In this document: piece by piece, positions 11,531 to 22,079 of the stretch
How positions within the stretch are numbered: the stretch's first letter is position 1
How the letters are laid out: every line of letters begins with the position of its first letter
Assembly (NCBI GenBank): GCA_032718565.1
Contig: JAVGVS010000537.1
Location: forward strand, 167,285 to 231,284
Length of the DNA: 64,000 nucleotides
Source: Distichodus sexfasciatus
Taxonomy: Eukaryota > Chordata > Actinopteri > Characiformes > Distichodontidae
Direction: 5' to 3'
Program-made: the position numbers and the translations under genes
The notes under the pieces: generated by a model
The model's database searches: none
Seen by the model: only the letters and a program-made list of their open reading frames with translations
Told to the model about the DNA's origin: nothing

Positions 11531-12345
11531 ATAATGAATGAATGTACAGATTTCATTAAATGTATATTTTCATTTTTGTGTTTTTACCTCTTCAGCAATT
11601 ATAAGAAATAATCTGTGCAAAACCCTGCCATGCTGTGAACTGCATAGCCTGTTTCAATTATGTAGTGTGTTGTGTGTTGTGTGTGCATTTGCGCAGGTGC
11701 ACTTTCTTATATTTGTGAATATACAGATAAAGTTGTCTAAATATTGTGTGATACAACCAACCGCCCTCAAGTGCATGCAGTTGGTTTATCATATTTAACA
11801 ACGTTTTTAAAATCGTAATATAAAAATAAATATATAACATTGAAATGCACGGATTACTGTTACCATCACTGCATTCTTCCACTCTGCATTCCATAATGTC
11901 TTCGCAATATGAATTCATCTCTTATCAGCTCTTGAAATACTTATTTTTGCTTTTCATGAAAAGTCATTTGTTTAATTAAGGCATGTGCTCAATATTGATA
12001 ATGTATGTGACATTTATTCCAAAGAACGACCCAAAGAAAGGAAATACAAAATCAGGTTTTAATAGTTATTGTATTTATTAGCACTTTTTTTGCAATGTAT
12101 GACGTGATGGGAACAAACTGCGTCCTCTTAAAGTTATTTTGTCGAAAATAAAGAAGAAATATTACTCTTAATATTCATGTAAGAGTAATTATGAATGTAA
12201 TAATGAAGCCAGAAGTACTGAATGTAGAGTAAAAGAAAACATTGAAATAATGCTAATATGTGCTGATATATGCTTAAGCACAGACATGCAACTTATGATC
12301 ACACATTATAGTCACCAGACATTTAGTAAAATATTCTTTCCCATA
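11531..12345. other. Non-coding region with 3' flank of the crystallin/aerolysin gene
   Basis: A/T-rich. The part nearest 12345 is the minus-strand gene's 3' UTR; a reverse-complement polyadenylation signal (tttatt at about 12074) could end its transcript. Nothing else is recognised. Confidence 0.4.
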
Positions 12346-13347
12346 TCAGATCTTCTCTTCTCTGTATTCGGTGGTGATGGAGGTTCCAGACTGGCATCTG
12401 TACTGCCCGTACTCAACCTTACTGGTGGAACCTTGGGTGATGGTCATCTTGACCGGAACCTTTACGTCCACCTCCTTCCTCACCACGTTGACGGTGAGCT
12501 TGGTGTGAGGAGGGACGGTAGCTGGCAGGGAGACCTTGACACCTTTTTTCTCAGTTTTGGTGTTGCTGCTCCCCTTTTCCACGGTGAAGGTGTTGCTCAC
12601 CGACAGGTTTAGCTCGGTGTTCACCACTCCGATGTCAAACCCAAATTTTGTACCAATGCTGATCTCGGTAGAGTTGCTGAAGCTGAAGCTCTCGGTGACG
12701 GAGCCCTCATACTCCCGACTCAGCTCTGTGGAGAAGGTTTGGTCGTGCGATCCATAATTCAGCCCGCAAAGAGAATCGATGACGACCGACTTAAGGCTTT
12801 CTTCCTTCTTGTCCCACTGCACCTCTGTTTTCACCGAGGGTTTTCCTGGCCTAAGAGGAAGCAGGTGACTGACCCTGTCGTTGAACCAGCCATAATTAGA
12901 CAAATTTTGAGAAGCTCTGGCCAACATCTGAGCTCCACCTCTATCACCATGCTGGTACAATACCCAGGCTCCTCTCTGCACCGTGTGAGAAGAAGCCGTG
13001 TCGTTGAACGAACCGAGACCCAAATTGGTCTCGCAGGTGAGCACCATGGCCCTGCCTCCGTAATCTGAATGTTCATACAGTGTGATCTGAGGATTGGACA
13101 AGTCCTCTCTGACCATTTGCAGGGAAGAAAAGCAGTCGTTCTCCACACTGTTGTATTCACCTTCCTCGTAGATGTACTGGGAGCCGCTGTAATTCACATC
13201 TTTGTACGCCACCCACGGATTTCCGATCACCATCAAAGAAGAGATGCAGTCGTTAAAATTCTCGGCAACTAAGTTGGGCACGTCGGAGGTAAACTCCATG
13301 CTGAGCCCTCCGAAGTTGACGTGCTGGTAGACAATGATCTTGTTCAT
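12346..13347 (-). CDS. Beta/gamma-crystallin plus aerolysin-like protein (epidermal differentiation-specific protein-like)
   Basis: An intact, intronless 333-codon gene. Residues 1-165 hold four Greek-key motifs of two beta/gamma-crystallin domains (YQHVNFGG at 7, YKDVNYSG at 48, YEHSDYGG at 91, YQHGDRGG at 131). Residues about 180-333 form an aerolysin/ETX-MTX2-type domain, with a Ser/Thr-rich alternating stretch at about 210-262 that corresponds to the membrane-inserting hairpin of the fold. There is no signal peptide. The same two-domain design is known in fish epidermal differentiation-specific proteins and in the alpha subunit of frog beta-gamma-CAT, an endogenous pore-forming complex acting on endolysosomal membranes in defence and epithelial biology. 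The role here is inferred from that family. Paralogous pieces lie at 42600-42920 and at the right edge. The start is chosen because MNKIIVYQH begins the first Greek key and lies about 50 nt downstream of the predicted transcription start. Confidence 0.92.
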   Translation of the reverse strand: MNKIIVYQHVNFGGLSMEFTSDVPNLVAENFNDCISSLMVIGNPWVAYKDVNYSGSQYIYEEGEYNSVENDCFSSLQMVREDLSNPQITLYEHSDYGGRAMVLTCETNLGLGSFNDTASSHTVQRGAWVLYQHGDRGGAQMLARASQNLSNYGWFNDRVSHLLPLRPGKPSVKTEVQWDKKEESLKSVVIDSLCGLNYGSHDQTFSTELSREYEGSVTESFSFSNSTEISIGTKFGFDIGVVNTELNLSVSNTFTVEKGSSNTKTEKKGVKVSLPATVPPHTKLTVNVVRKEVDVKVPVKMTITQGSTSKVEYGQYRCQSGTSITTEYREEKI

Positions 13348-13422
13348 GATTTCGAGAAGGTGGCTCTGTCGTTGAAATTCTTACGGAGGCAGAGGAGGTA
13401 AAGGTGGTGCAGAAATTCTACA

Positions 13423-13432
13423 GATTATATAG
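13423..13432 (-). promoter_or_regulatory. TATA box of the crystallin/aerolysin gene
   Basis: The minus strand reads CTATATAATC 76-85 nt upstream of the start codon. This places transcription start near 13395 and gives a 5' UTR of about 50 nt. The spacing suits a strongly expressed, tissue-specific intronless gene. Confidence 0.6.
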
Positions 13433-13449
13433 ACCCTTTGGGATGGGAG

Positions 13450-15386
13450 GAGCTTCATGTACGCTGTTTCTGAAGAAACGACCTGCGGCAAACAGATAAA
13501 AAATCATCCGTTGGCAAGCCCCGACCAACTTAGCAAGTAAGAGATAGTAGGTTTATGGCGTTTAGCCAAGTGCTTGTTCCTTTTGTAGGCCTGTGCTATA
13601 ATTTCTATAATTTTATTTGATGTTTAAAAAGGAAAGGTAAGCTAAAAAATATTCAGAAATGTTAAAAAAAGTATTTTGAATGCTTATGCTGGATTTTCAT
13701 ATATTTACTATGGCCTGTATTTTATTTTCATTTTGAATCTGTAACTATTTGATTTGTTGTAATTCTTGTTATTAATGTGTCATCGTGACCACTGACACAT
13801 TGCACACTGCACTCATTGCATCATTTTAATCCATCGCACCTTGTTGTATATGTCATAGCTTATTTTCTTTTTTATCTCTTTCCCTTTATCTGCTTATTTT
13901 AAGATTCTCTTGTTCTCCTTGTTATTTTGCTGAGTAGCCAAAGAACTAAAGAATTCTGACGTTCAGCCTTGGACAAGGTGGGATTTAAATCAAGAGAAGA
14001 TTGGACGCTGCCGCTTAGCCAGCTTCATTACTAGGAAGGAACCATGTGGGATTCACCGCTCATCCATCGCTCACACAACTTTTCCAGGCTCCAGGTATTT
14101 GAAATAATATTTTTATTTTTGCTCATTGAGTGAAGCGACCGCTTAGGTTTTGGTCACAACGAACCCAAGTTCCGAAACAGGCCTGCAACGGTGGGGGTTT
14201 CTATTTTATGTTTGTTGGCATAGGACATTTACTATTGCATTACCAAACTGTGTTAGGAATCTAATTTTCAATTTATTGGAGACATAAATGACCTTCCGGG
14301 CAGAGGGATTTCCAGTAGGAGAGAAGGAGACTTAATATAAATCCAAAGTAATTACGAGAGAAAGACAGAATGAGAAGGTCTTGTAAAGTGTACTCTCTCT
14401 TGCACTCTGAACCTTGACATTTAAAATGTTCATTTATCCTGCCAATGAGAGTTGATGTGTCAATATGTGTAATAAAGAAATCTGGCAATAATTTGGGGGT
14501 ATACAGGAACAACTAATTTTGTTTTTTCTTTAGCTATATTACCTAAGAGAATGAGTCTAATTTCAGCTGCACACCATAACTGTTAAGCTGTTGTGTGAAC
14601 GTACATTTAGGGGATGTTGAAATTTCATAAATATTCTACGTGCCAAGTTCTAAATAAGGTACTATTGTTAAGTAACGAACCTTGTAAAGCCTTGTAAAGC
14701 CCGAGGTTCAAACTGATAATTAAAGATGGTCCCACAAAGAATGTGTTGTGATACAAGTCTGAGCAGGTAATTTTTTCTGAAGGGCAGTGTAACCTATGCA
14801 CAGTCATGACATTATTTCTGTTTTCTTCTAGGGTTTTAGCTTTTGAAGAAATGAATAAGGAGAATTGGCAGCTTTTCAAATATGCTTACTATAAAGAATT
14901 ATATATAAATTGATGTAATTGAAAAGTCCAGACAGTAGCACATATATTAAGGCATTCCTAAATCATTTGAAGCTACATGAAAAGTAAATATAATGTATAT
15001 CATAATATATAGTTTTTGTCACATTTGACTTGATTTCCACTTAAAACATTAACATTAGGTCGTTGCAGCAACTGCAAGGGTTTCTACAGTCCACTAGAAA
15101 GACACATTTATCCATGACATTTGATTGATATTCTCACAAGTTGGGGGCTGGTTGCAAGAATTCCTGCATCTCAGAACATGTGTATCCGGTTATAAAATTT
15201 CTCTGGGAATATATACTGTTTATCTAAAAATGATATCTATGTAATGCTTACAAATTTAAAAACCAAATTCTGACTGAACTTTTGATGCACTTTATAGCCA
15301 GAGTATGTTATAAGTTTGAGCAGCACAAGCATGACACACAATGAAGGAAAAATGTTTAAGCTGTTGTTTGAATGTATAAATAGAAG
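13450..15386. other. Unassigned intergenic stretch
   Basis: No gene or clear repeat is recognised. It is A/T-rich with scattered short open frames lacking family resemblance. A 'gccttgtaaagccttgtaaagcc' micro-duplication sits near 14682. Confidence 0.4.
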
Positions 15387-15392
15387 AGTGAT
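15387..15392. repeat. Left target site duplication AGTGAT
   Basis: This 6-bp copy directly precedes the Polinton left end and is identical to 30942-30947. A 6-bp duplication is the integration signature of Polinton/Maverick elements. Confidence 0.9.
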
Positions 15393-15769
15393 AGTAGTAT
15401 ATATACCTACTTTGTGACAAAATGATTTATGACCCTAAGCCCCGCCCCCACCTGTCAAGGATGCCCCTACTATCAATCACCCCCTGCCCTTTATGACGAG
15501 CGTGTGAAAATTCTGGCATACCGCAGATTCCGGGTGAGGTAGCGATGACGTGAACGTGGTGACAATTTTTTGCATACCGGGGAATTCAGGTACGCGTTAG
15601 AAGCGATGACTTAACGGCAGAAATGCCGCCAAGATATCAAGTACGCAGACGCAGAACGTAGAAAAATCTGTGCCTATAGAAGCCGGGTGAATCCATGGGG
15701 GGAAATGGTATGGGAAATAATCCAAACATGGAATGAAATGAAATAAAAGAATAAAAAATAAAACCCCAA

Positions 15770-16060
15770 AAAGTAATCCGTGATGGAAAATGAGAATAAA
15801 GGAGAAATGAAATATTCCCAAAAGTAATCCTCGCGGTGAATTTAAAAAGTAATCCTCGCGGAAGATGAGAATAAAAACACAGGAATAAAAAAATAATCTA
15901 AACAAAAAAAAAGTAATCCGATGGGGAAATAAAACACTAGTCCATTTTTAAATTAAAAAAGGAGAACTTAAATATTCCAAAAGTAATCCTCATGTGAATT
16001 AAAAAAAGTAATCCGAATAAAACACAGGAATAAAAATAACGAAACAAAAAAGCAATCCGA
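15770..16060. repeat. AAAGTAATCC repeat block in the left TIR
   Basis: At least seven copies of A(A)GTAATCC (one AGCAATCC), many followed by TCGCGG or GATGG, are spread at irregular 20-70 bp spacing, mixed with 'aataaaacacaggaataaaaa'. The same block, inverted, lies at about 30275-30560. Confidence 0.75.
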
Positions 16061-16068
16061 ATAAAAAG

Positions 16069-16136
16069 TTGGAACAAACTTCCAAGAGAGATATAATCCT
16101 TCTGAAAGACCCCACAAAGTTGGAACAAACTTCCAA
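16069..16136. promoter_or_regulatory. Two 17-bp palindromes in the left TIR
   Basis: TTGGAACAAACTTCCAA occurs at 16069-16085 and again at 16120-16136. It is an inverted repeat of TTGGAA around a 5-nt spacer, the form expected of a dimeric protein's binding site. Matching copies in the right TIR are at 30190-30206 and 30241-30257. The factor is unknown. Confidence 0.5.
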
Positions 16137-16432
16137 AGGTGCCGAGACTCGTAAGCTGCGGTGATCCTTTCAGAGGAAAGAAGACTGGAACAGCGGTTAG
16201 TGAGGGACCGGTTTGTCCCCTGGGCGGTACTTTGTGACGTCCTAGGAATTTGTTGGGCCCAGTGAGTGTACGGGCGCGAGTGAGGTCATCCTGAGACGGG
16301 ATGACGTATGTATGGATGACGTCGTTGGAATTCCCCGAGCCTAAAGATGATATCATGGAACGGTCAAAAGGAATGTGTGGTCGATCAGCTACATCGACTG
16401 TGTGCGATGTCTTCAAAACAGGTGTATGAACC

Positions 16433-16990
16433 CATCTCTTTCAGACTGCGCGAAGCCTCGTGTCACAAGGTCGCGGGTCAGCGAGAGTACATGTTTTTTC
16501 ATCCTTTTGTTGAAAGGGGGGCTCATAAGAAGATGGATTGAAAAGTTGGTTAAAAATGACAATCGGTAAGAATTACAGACTTGTTTTTTGTGTGTGTGTG
16601 CAATGCTCCCAAAAACAGGCGGCGAACGATTCTTTCAGACTGCAAGCGAGGTCTCGCAGGTCGGAAAGGTCGCGCGGGCTGCCGACATGGGTGGTTTTTT
16701 TCATTCTTTTGTCGGAAGAAATTCTGGCCAAAGTGGATGAAAGATCGTTTTAGAAATGACAATCGGTAAGAATTACAGACTTGTGTGTGAGACATGTTCT
16801 AAAACGGATTTGTCAGACTTACTTTCTTTCTCAAAGAGGTGAACGGCATTTGAAGAGCTATCATGGAGTCGAACAATTTATTGGATCAAATAAAATCATT
16901 TTGTGAAGCCGCTGCTAAGACAGACGGGTCGCCACATCCTTTCGTTGAAAGAGGATCTACAGAGAACGGATTGAAAGACTGGTTTGCAAT
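16433..16990 (+). repeat. Three tandem exon-like units in the Polinton left arm
   Basis: A unit of about 200 bp is repeated. Units 1 and 2 share 'tttcagactgc' (16439, 16633), a HPFVERG-like segment (16501, 16702) and 'gacaatcggtaagaattacagactt', whose GT donors lie exactly 200 bp apart (16566, 16766). Unit 3 keeps only the HPFVERG segment (16934), inside the open frame that starts at 16863. It looks like repeated duplication of a small exon and its 5' splice site. Confidence 0.65.
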
Positions 16991-17237
16991 TTATCTCCCA
17001 TCTTTGCCGGATCCTATGAGTCCAATTACGCTGTCGGACGACAGCGACGAGGAGGAGATCAGGGATAGCGTGATTCATTTTGTTAAAAAACCGAAAACGG
17101 GGTCGGAGGTGAACCAGGACGGATCGCAGAGAGACAGTTCATCATCCGAAAAGAAACGACGGGCGTTTAATCACCAAAGGTACGATTTCTCACGAAAAAC
17201 ATTCCAACGTTGTGCCCGATTGCATAGAAATAATTGA
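16863..17237 (+). CDS. Polinton left-arm accessory protein with acidic SIM-like motif
   Basis: A 124-codon open frame of unrecognised family. Residues 25-31 are HPFVERG, the segment repeated in the two upstream units. Residues 55-65 (ITLSDDSDEEE) have the hydrophobic core plus Ser/acidic pattern of a SUMO-interaction motif. The C-terminal third is Ser- and Lys-rich. It lies between the left TIR and DNA polymerase B. The frame ends in low-complexity text, and a +1 shift leads into the IIDLT-containing stretch that follows, so the true product may be longer or spliced. Function is unknown. Confidence 0.5.
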   Translation: MESNNLLDQIKSFCEAAAKTDGSPHPFVERGSTENGLKDWFAIYLPSLPDPMSPITLSDDSDEEEIRDSVIHFVKKPKTGSEVNQDGSQRDSSSSEKKRRAFNHQRYDFSRKTFQRCARLHRNN

Positions 17238-17850
17238 TCTCACTCAAGAAGTCGACTTTAGAGAGAGAGGGAAAAAAGCGATCAGAGAAGTGAGTTGTGA
17301 AACGGGCCCAGACCTGTTTGGATTCCATCACGCAGCCCTCATGATTAGTTTTCCCTGTTTGCTTTTTATATCGGACTAATGACCCCGTTTTTTGACAGAC
17401 GATGGATGAATACTTGAACGAATTCATTAATTCATTACCCGACGAATTGCTTACGGATATCATCGTTAATCTAGGAGCCACGCACCGGCTTTTTTGACGC
17501 TCAGCCGGAGGAAAATTTGGGTCATGAGGAATTAACAACACCTTTTTTTGATGAGAATGAGGAATTGCCCCCACACACAGATTCTTCTTCGTACGGACTT
17601 TTTTAACGCTCTACCCGAAGAACTTTTTTTCCGATCATGAGGATTTATCGCCACAAACGGAATCATCGTACGCAAACATTTTAAATTCGCTTCCGGAAGA
17701 ACCTTTGGAGGCTGAGGGTTTAAACCCACAATTTTCCCCGGATCGTGAGGATTTCCCCGTTCAGACAGGAGGAAAGGTCGGGCCAAGAGATGAAGAAGAA
17801 ATCATTGAAAGACACAGGCATCCCTTAATAACACGAACTGAGTCTAAGGT
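17170..17850 (+). pseudogene. Left-arm accessory protein with IIDLT motif, intron and short repeats
   Basis: In one frame CIEIIDLTQEVD (IIDLT at 17230-17244) is a textbook SUMO-interaction core. It leads to KKAIRE at a strong donor (17290) and, across a 109-bp candidate intron, continues in phase into TMDEYLNEFINSLPDELL. Four variants of [N/D]-[A/S]-x-P-[D/E]-E (about 17427, 17497, 17605 and 17684), separated by acidic spacers, form a degenerate protein repeat. Frameshifts break the repeats. The family is not recognised. It might be one gene with the preceding open frame. Confidence 0.45.
17290..17398 (+). other. Candidate spliceosomal intron in the Polinton accessory gene
   Basis: Donor GTGAGT at 17290, branch-like GGACTAATGAC at about 17383-17393, a T-rich tract and acceptor TTTTTTGACAG ending at 17398. 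Removing it keeps the reading frame open from AIRE to TMDEYLNE. All elements are seen directly; splicing itself is inferred. Confidence 0.55.
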
Positions 17851-17858
17851 TAAACATC

Positions 17859-20800
17859 GTGAGAAGAACTGCGGACTGCGTTAACGCGCCATTTCTTGAG
17901 ACAAGTGGTGATTCACGCCAGCAGTCGGAAGTAGAGAGATTGTTTGACAGAGTCAGAAATGTTTCTCATACACCCGACGACATCGTTCAAATTTCCTTGT
18001 GCGGTGAGAGTTTGCATACGCCTGTCATTATGCAAACGAACGCTTCCGAACTGGACGCCACACATTTTTTAAATTACATGGAAAACGTGACACAGTCCAA
18101 CCAAAGAGTGTTTTTGGATCAAACCCTGACGTTGAACGCTCAGCTTGTCGTAGAAATCTACAAGGTGGTAAAATATTAACTCACTGTTTGAAAATAAAAT
18201 AATAAAAAAAATAAAACATCTTGTTATTTTGACACTCCTGTGTCTGAAACATGCTTTGCCTGCAGCCTTTGTTCCATCCTCAATAAATCACTCACACCCT
18301 CTCAGGCCCAGTCGGAGGCCAAGTTGTTAAAACTGGCCAACATCTCCGAGCAAAAAATTTTTAATCATCATCCATGTTTTTTGAAGACTTTTGAAAAATT
18401 AAGATTGTCATTTTTTATAGGTTGAACGAACGAGGACCGTTTCATAGTTTTCAAACGCACAAGGAGCCGAACGATAACACCTATGACATGTTACTGTTTA
18501 ATCAACATTATTACGCTATTTTAAACGTAAAGGGGTTCTTTGGGGTAAAGAACTTTGCACCGCCTGTCACACGCCGTTCGACGGCGAGAAACACGCGCAC
18601 CAATGCGAATTCGTATGTAACGTGAGTCAGGACCGCTGCCTTAAAAAAACAAACGCTTGCGTGCGATGTCACGATTGCCTGAGATTTTGCAGATCGGAAG
18701 AGTGTTTCAAACGCCACAAAGAAAGGGGGTATTGCGATCGGTTCAAACGTTGTCAAAACTGCCATCGGACTTTTAAGACCAACAAACCTCACCGCCAGTT
18801 CGGTCACAGCCTGAGATTTGCAAGGCCCCATCGAGACCGTGACAGAAGGGGGGTCGGAGGGGGAAAGGGATAGAGGGCACGTCTGTTTTATCACTCCGAC
18901 TCTTCCCAAACCGGAGACGAAAAAGTATGTGTTTTTCGACTTTGAAGCGAGGTTCGAAACGACGCAGCACGCCCCGATACACATTCACGCCACGACTTTC
19001 AATGACAGGACACTGGTCCGCCACGGTCAGAAGATCATGCGTGTCTAAATTCTTTAAGCATTTTTCGGCCGGAAACGCTATAAATTACACGCTTCAGAGC
19101 CCAACGCCAGGGGGTACGACTGTTATGGTTAAACTTTTCTAGTCAAAACAAAATAACACCAAAGTTAATTTGTCAGGAAGCCAGATTTATGCGCGGCAAG
19201 ACCCCTTGTTTTAAATAACGCTACACGACAGCCTCAGTTTTTTCCAGACAAAGTTGGCCAACCTGCCCAAGACCTTTGGATTTAAAGAAAATTTATCCAA
19301 AGGTTACTTTCCGCACTTTTTTCACACAAAAGACAATTTGAACTACGTGGGGCCTTACCCTTCGGCCGAACATTACGGGTCGGAAACATGTCGCCTTTGA
19401 TAGGGAGGAATTTACTATCTGGTACGACAGCCAAAACGGGCTATTAATCTGAAACGGAAATGTACCTGTATTGTCGCCAGGACGGAGATTTTAAGAAAAG
19501 CTCGTCTTATTTTCAGAGAGAGAGTGCTTCATCGTTCCTGGTGAGACCCTCAAAACATCACCATAGCCAGCACGGCGCTGGCGATGTTCAGAACCAATTT
19601 TTGAAAGACCGTGACTTTAGCCCTCAATCAAATCCAGATATTACACAAACACGCCAAATGTTTTCCAACGCCTGCTCAGTGGCTGAGTATCGCCGCCTTT
19701 TCCAAAAACGCTGCCAGGCACGCTTCTGGAACCCCGCGAAAGCAAAGGATCGCAGTTTTTCGCAGACGGGTTTTGGTAGCGGAGAGTAACACGTGTTGGA
19801 ATATTACGGTTAAGCTTTCAGCACCACGGCAAGTTTAGAATGTTTCGGACGTGCCAACGCGTAAACCCTGACGGGAGCTGCACGCCGCCGCCACCAGCGC
19901 AGCGCCGGAGAGGCGGAGTATTTCAGGCCCTGCTACAAAACGCTGCGATGCGCGGGAACACGAAAGTGGGTCGACTTCGCCGGGCGGACGAGGGCGCCGG
20001 GTCGCTTTAAAAACGGCGCGTATTTTTCCCGAAGCTCAACCCCAGGGACGCTTCTTTCGGAGGGCGGACCAACGCCGTTCGTTTACTGCACGCGCCGACC
20101 GAACCGGGCGAACGGGTTCATTACATGGATTTCTGCAGCTTGTACCCTTACGTTAATAAAAATATCACCCCGTAGGACACCCGCGTGTCATAGTCCGAGA
20201 TTTCAAGCCCTCGAGGAATATTTCGGCCTCGCTCGAGTCAAGGTTTGTCCGCCCAGAAAACTTTATCACCCCGTGTTGCCGTACCGCTCCAAGAGTTTGG
20301 AAAACAAACTGATTTTCGCTCTCTGTCGTACGTGCGCGGACGAGCGCCGTCAGACGGCCGCGTGCGATCATTCGGAGGAGGAGAGGTTGATTACGGGCAC
20401 CTACTGCACGGAAGAGCTAAAACTGAGTTTGAGACACGGTTACGGCCAGAAAAATATAATGGCGGCATTTCCATCGCAAACTGGACGACCTGTTTGTGGG
20501 TTACATCGATGGCATTTAAAACACAAACCGGCCAGCTGGTTCCTCGAGAAACGGTCACGACGCCGCGACAAAACTCAAGCTACTTGTCAGAGTTCAGGGA
20601 GCGGGAGGGGGTGGAACTAAACGCGGGCCACATTGCTCTTAACCCGGCTCAGAGAAGCATCAGTAAACTGTTTCTGAACGCGTTGTGGGGTAAACTCGGA
20701 CAAAAGACCAACAGAATAGTCACGGAGCTCGTAGGCTAACCCTCAATTCTTTTTAGAACTCTTGTTTTGTAAGGACAAGCGCGTGTCCTATTTCAATTTT

Positions 20801-21391
20801 ATCAACGACGACGTAGCCATGGTTCAGTAGTCGTACAAAAAGGACTACTTGCACAAGCCGGTCGCGTCTAACGTTTTTGCGGCGGTATTCACGGGCGCTT
20901 ACGTAATGATTAAAACTGTAATGAAAGAAAGTTGATTCATTTGCAGAGACGCTGCTCTGTATTTTAATATCGACAGCGCTGATGCTGCCAAACCCGAGAG
21001 CACGTGCTCCTCTGCTGGTTATTTTTTTGGCCATTTAACCAACTAACCAGAAGAGGGAGATTTATCACGGAGTTCGTGGTCCACGGTCCCAAAAAGCTAT
21101 TGTTTTAAGACAAACCTGGAAAATATTCCTTAAAGGTAAAGGGTTCACTATAAATCACTTAAAATTCTAAAGTCATTTGCTTCGACTCTCTTTTTAAAAA
21201 ATTCGGGTGACGCGAACACGAGACGCAATGATCCAACTTTAGTGACGTGGACCTCGCATTGTGCGTAATAAAAAAACTAATCGCCTTGAAAACCGCTTCA
21301 GTCGCTGCCGCTTATCTTTCGTGTCGCATAAACGCTGCTCTTTGCTGTCGGATGTCACCACGCTTCCCTTTATGGCTTTGAAGGAGGACGG
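17859..21391 (+). pseudogene. polB: Polinton protein-primed DNA polymerase B
   Basis: This family replicates the element by protein priming. An N-terminal fragment (17859-18177) is followed, across many frames, by a Cys/His zinc-binding region (about 18540-18800, repeated C-x2-C pairs), exonuclease motif VFFDFEA (about 18930), palm motif A DFCSLYP (20126-20146), motif B SISKLFLNALWGKLGQ (about 20660-20705) and a motif C region at about 20960-20990. Motif C reads YFNIDS instead of YxDTDS, so a metal-binding aspartate is replaced. The C-terminal VHGPK segment follows at about 21080. More than ten frameshifts or stops interrupt it. The order and motifs are diagnostic for Polinton/adintovirus PolB. 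Confidence 0.93.
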
Positions 21392-21404
21392 GGACGCACC
21401 TTAA

Positions 21405-22060
21405 ATTTCTGCTACTGCTACCTGTATAGCGGCCGTCCCAGTCAAGCGTAAACCCATTTTGTCGTGCCGTGCTTCCTGACGCTTAACGAACCTTCTGACA
21501 ACGCCGTAGGAGTTTGACGACGGTGGCAGCTCACAGACGACGAATTGATCATGCCAGCCAAAGGCCTTCGACCTCAGGTTTATTGTCCAGGGGTTCTTCC
21601 AGCCTTCAACGACGCCGAGAGGTTTTTTCCGGTTTAAAAACCCTCGTGGTTTTGGACGATTTAATGGAACGCCGGTGTCGATCCGGAGCCTCGAGAGGGC
21701 TTTCACCAAATATTCCCCATCACAACGACTTCAGCGCGGTTGTATCTGTGCAGAACCTGTTTTGCCAGGGCATTTAAATCGCTAACCGTCAGTCTGAATT
21801 CTTCCTACCTGGTTCTTTTCAAAACCCTCCAGATAAACTGCAAGTTTCATTCTGGCAAACAAATGTACCGGTCGACAAAGTTTTTAACAGAGTCTTTTCG
21901 AGGACAGCACTAGCCGCATCAGACGTAAATATTTAATCGTAGACCTCAGAGCCCAAAACCCCAGAGAAGTTCAGACTGCGCACGGGATTGTTCCCCGGGG
22001 AAAAAGCTGCGATATACGTTCCCGTATAAAATACGTCGATCAAAAAATGGAAAAATGAAG
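21405..22060 (+). pseudogene. Polinton packaging ATPase (FtsK/HerA-type)
   Basis: Genome-packaging motor of the capsid-encoding Polintons. The Walker B segment TLVVLDDLM (about 21640-21668) is followed by a HHNDFS segment (about 21717-21734), QNLFCQGI (about 21750-21775), and then, in other frames, an NSSYLVLFK region (about 21795-21822) and a LxxGIVP-like end (about 21985). The expected Walker A (P-loop) near 21430-21460 is not preserved. It follows PolB in the usual order. It is frameshifted and inactive as written. Confidence 0.82.
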
Positions 22061-22079
22061 AAAACGACCGCTACTTCGC

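Larger units (their letters stand above)
15393..16410. repeat. Left terminal inverted repeat of the Polinton
   Basis: It matches the reverse complement of 29920-30941 from the element end to 'gtgtgcgatgt', with scattered substitutions and small indels. It contains a G/C-box-rich outer part, a block of AGTAATCC repeats (15770-16060), two TTGGAA-N5-TTCCAA palindromes and several TGACGT motifs. Confidence 0.93.

Noticed and set aside
12536..13068. Several plus-strand open frames of 70-110 codons
   Set aside because: They are antisense shadows of the intact crystallin/aerolysin gene.
17859..18177. A separate small gene before PolB
   Set aside because: It was kept within PolB because its position and text fit the N-terminal region of Polinton polymerases, although a separate gene cannot be fully excluded.
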